Source: Oharaeibacter diazotrophicus (GTDB lineage: Bacteria; Pseudomonadota; Alphaproteobacteria; Rhizobiales; Pleomorphomonadaceae). From it: a stretch of DNA of 64,000 nucleotides. Below are positions 61,987 to 64,000 of this stretch, in pieces. The stretch covers positions 90,640-154,639 of the forward strand of contig NZ_SNXY01000012.1 in NCBI RefSeq assembly GCF_004362745.1, read 5' to 3'. Both the position numbers and the translations under genes were made by a program. How positions within the stretch are numbered: position 1 is the first letter of the stretch; every line of letters begins with the position of its first letter. The notes beneath the pieces were generated by a model that saw only the letters and a list, made by a program, of their open reading frames with translations, made no database searches and was not told the origin of the DNA.

Positions 61987-62147
61987 CGCTCCCTACCGTC
62001 CGAGCCGGCCCCTCGCGTCCCCGCGCGCCGCATGCGTTCGCGTCGGCTGGGCGCCGCCCCGCCGTCTCCCGACATCGTCCCCGCCGATTTTCGCACGCCG
62101 CGGCGACCCGCGCCGGGCGTCGCCGCCGCGTGCGGTTCATTCGATTG

Positions 62148-62207
62148 AATTTTCGCTTGACCGGCGTCAACATTCGTTTAGCCTGCGCTTCAACAGAAAA
62201 ACGAAAT
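62148..62207 (+). promoter_or_regulatory. Candidate GlpR (DeoR-family) operator cluster before glpD
   Basis: Three TTCGxTT-type motifs occur within 60 bases: TTTTCGCTT (62150-62158), ATTCGTTT (62172-62179) and, inverted, AAAACGAAA (62198-62206). DeoR/GlpR operators have a TTCG core. The region is distinctly AT-richer than its surroundings. The rest of 61987-62147 shows nothing recognisable. Confidence 0.45.
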
Positions 62208-62246
62208 CCTTTTGCTGCATTGCGAAAGGTGGGGAGTCGGGCGCCG

Positions 62247-63764
62247 ATGGCGGACGTGGACGTTCTCATCGTCGGGGGCGGGATCAACGGATGCGGCGTC
62301 GCGCGCGACGCCGTCGGCCGCGGCTACAGCGTGCTGCTGGCCGAGCAGAACGACCTCGCCTCCGGCACCTCGTCGTGGTCGACCAAGCTGATCCACGGCG
62401 GCCTGCGCTACCTCGAGCACTACGAGTTCCGTCTGGTGCGCGAGGCGCTGCAGGAGCGCGAGGTGCTGTGGCGGCTCGCCCCGCACATCATCCGTCCCCT
62501 GCGTTTCGTGCTGCCGCACCACCGCGGCCTTCGGCCGGCCTGGCTGCTGCGCCTCGGCCTCTTCCTCTACGACCACCTCGGCGGTCGCAAGCTGCTGCCG
62601 CCGACGCGCACGCTCGACCTTTCGCGCGACGAGACCGGCCGGCCGCTGAAGCCGGGCTTCTTCACCCGGGGCTTCGAATACTCCGACTGCTGGGTCGAGG
62701 ACACCCGACTCGTGGTGCTCAACGCCCGCGACGCGGCCGACCGCGGCGCGACCATCCTGACCCGCACCCGCGTCGCCACGCTGGCGCGCGAAGGCGACGT
62801 CTGGCGCGCCGTGCTCGAGGACCGCGCCACCGGTGCCCGCCGCGTCGTGACCGCGAAGATGGTGGTCAACGCCGCCGGACCGTGGGTCGACGAGGTGTTG
62901 CGCGGTCCGCTCGGCCGCAACGACGCCCGCAACGTGCGCCTCGTCCAGGGCTCGCACATCGTGGTGAAGCGCGTGTTCGATCACGACCGCGCCTACATCT
63001 TCCAGAACGCCGACGGTCGCATCATCTTCGCGATCCCCTACGAGGGCAGCTTCACGCTGATCGGCACCACCGACCGCGACTGGACCGGCGACCCCGCCGA
63101 CGTCGCGATCACCGACGGCGAGATCGACTATCTGCTCGCGGCGGCCGGTGAATATTTCGCCAAGCCGATCGGCCGGTCCGACATCGTCTGGTCCTATTCC
63201 GGCGTGCGGCCGCTCTACGACGACGGCGCCTCGAAGGCGCAGGAGGCGACGCGCGACTACGTGCTGAAGGTCGACGGCGCCGACGGCGCGCCGCGTCTCG
63301 TCAACGTTTTCGGCGGCAAGATCACCACCTATCGCCGGCTCGCCGAGAGCGTGCTGGAGAAGATCGAGGAGGCGCTCGGGCGCCGCGGCAAGGGATCCTG
63401 GACCGGCGGCGCCGCGCTGCCCGGCGGCGACTTCCTGGTCGAGGGTTTCGAGGCGCTGGTGGCCGAACTCGGCGCGGCCCATCCGGGCGTGACGCCGGCG
63501 CTGGTGCGTCGGCTGGCGCGGGCCTACGGTACCGAGGCCCGCCGCATCCTCGCCGGCGCGCGCGCCGACGCCGACCTCGGCCGCGGCTTCGGCGCCGGCC
63601 TGACGGAGGCGGAGGTGCGCCATCTCGTCGAGCGCGAATGGGCGCGCACGGCGGACGACGTGCTGTGGCGCCGCTCCAAGCTCGGCCTGACGCTGCCGGC
63701 CGAGGGGCGGGCGGCGCTGGAGGAATTCCTGGGCGACGCCCGTCTCGGCGTGGCGGCGCAGTAG
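62247..63764 (+). CDS. glpD: Glycerol-3-phosphate dehydrogenase (FAD, respiratory)
   Basis: 505 residues from ATG 62247. It oxidises glycerol-3-phosphate to dihydroxyacetone phosphate and passes electrons to quinone at the inner membrane. The FAD motif VLIVGGGINGCGVARDA opens the protein, followed by SGTSSWSTKLIHGGLRYLEH, the GlpD signature. Later blocks are VNAAGPWVDEVL, AIPYEGSFTLIGTTDRDW and NVFGGKITTYRRLAE; the C-terminal about 120 residues are the helical DAO_C domain. It is followed by the glycerol ABC transporter gene glpS, so this is the start of a glycerol operon of the rhizobial glpDSTPQUV type. Confidence 0.95.
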   Translation: MADVDVLIVGGGINGCGVARDAVGRGYSVLLAEQNDLASGTSSWSTKLIHGGLRYLEHYEFRLVREALQEREVLWRLAPHIIRPLRFVLPHHRGLRPAWLLRLGLFLYDHLGGRKLLPPTRTLDLSRDETGRPLKPGFFTRGFEYSDCWVEDTRLVVLNARDAADRGATILTRTRVATLAREGDVWRAVLEDRATGARRVVTAKMVVNAAGPWVDEVLRGPLGRNDARNVRLVQGSHIVVKRVFDHDRAYIFQNADGRIIFAIPYEGSFTLIGTTDRDWTGDPADVAITDGEIDYLLAAAGEYFAKPIGRSDIVWSYSGVRPLYDDGASKAQEATRDYVLKVDGADGAPRLVNVFGGKITTYRRLAESVLEKIEEALGRRGKGSWTGGAALPGGDFLVEGFEALVAELGAAHPGVTPALVRRLARAYGTEARRILAGARADADLGRGFGAGLTEAEVRHLVEREWARTADDVLWRRSKLGLTLPAEGRAALEEFLGDARLGVAAQ

Positions 63765-63887
63765 AATACGACGGGCGGCTGGGGTTAAGTCGCCGAGGGG
63801 ATGGCAGGCCGCCGGGGAGGAGTCCGGGCGGACGGTCGGAGCGGGCCCGCGCAGGACGCGGGGCGTTCCGGCATGGAGGAGACCTAT

Positions 63888-64000
63888 ATGCTCGAGCTGA
63901 TCGAAGTCGGACGGACGGTGGGTGGAGAGGATCACGTATCGGGGGTGTCGATGACGCTCCGGGCGGGGAGCCTCAACGTGCTGCTGGGTCCGACGCTGTC
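63888..64000 (+). CDS. glpS: Glycerol ABC transporter ATP-binding protein, 5' end only
   Basis: Only 37 codons are in the window, from ATG 63888 with GGAGGAG six bases upstream. The start MLELIEVGRTVGGEDHVSGV and the segment leading to Walker A (GSLNVLLGPTL) match GlpS of the rhizobial glycerol importer. This differs from typical sugar importers by GPTLAGKTS-type Walker A wording. It follows glpD by 123 bases. The call depends on a short piece plus context. Confidence 0.7.
   Translation, partial: MLELIEVGRTVGGEDHVSGVSMTLRAGSLNVLLGPTL

Overview
High-GC (about 70%) DNA from an alphaproteobacterium, most likely Hyphomicrobiales (Rhizobiales). The evidence is a GlpD/GlpS-type glycerol locus, a TadG-like protein, a TamA/TamB pair, CtrA- and FNR/FixK-like boxes, and rhizobial-style palindromic repeats. 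A bidirectional NAD-linked hydrogenase next to a pyruvate:ferredoxin oxidoreductase, plus a molybdate uptake locus, fits a facultatively fermentative, possibly N2-fixing genus such as Pleomorphomonas or Oharaeibacter. That placement is inference. No rRNA, tRNA, insertion sequence or CRISPR array was seen, and no stretch over 300 bases lacks a gene.

Layout. 1-10.6 kb is housekeeping and envelope: the 3' end of a Wza-type polysaccharide export gene, two small unknown genes, a soluble FtsK translocase, an MgtC/DUF4010 membrane protein, an OmpR-type two-component system with a divergent Ser-rich protein, and cyclopropane fatty acid synthase. 10.6-20.3 kb is anaerobic redox metabolism: hoxFUYHW on the minus strand, divergent from a 2-oxoacid:ferredoxin oxidoreductase operon (gamma-alpha-beta-flavoprotein/ferredoxin) on the plus strand. 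The shared intergenic region holds two FNR/FixK-like boxes, one at an equal distance from each start.

20.6-42.0 kb is the most unusual part. It holds a 2,759-residue protein made of about 57 copies of a 46-residue RTX-like repeat, arranged in 230-residue super-repeats. Next come a triple fusion of TPR+glycosyltransferase modules, a fourth stand-alone copy, a GT-B glycosyltransferase, a type I secretion ABC transporter, its HlyD adaptor and a Sel1-repeat protein. CtrA-like TTAA-N7-TTAA boxes lie upstream of both the giant gene and the transporter gene. I read this as a dedicated system that makes, possibly glycosylates and secretes a giant surface fibre.

42.0-53.4 kb carries a TadG-like VWA protein, a double alpha/beta hydrolase, tamA-tamB and an FAD amine oxidase. 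53.6-56.5 kb is a compact type III polyketide synthase-methyltransferase-FAD reductase operon. 56.5-60.4 kb is molybdenum handling (mogA, a ModE-like regulator, modABC) with a Mo-box-like palindrome before modA and a two-hairpin repeat between modA and modB. 60.6-64 kb holds a GH1 beta-glucosidase, glpD and the start of glpS. Many junctions inside operons are 4-base ATGA/GTGA/TTGA overlaps, which decided several start codons.
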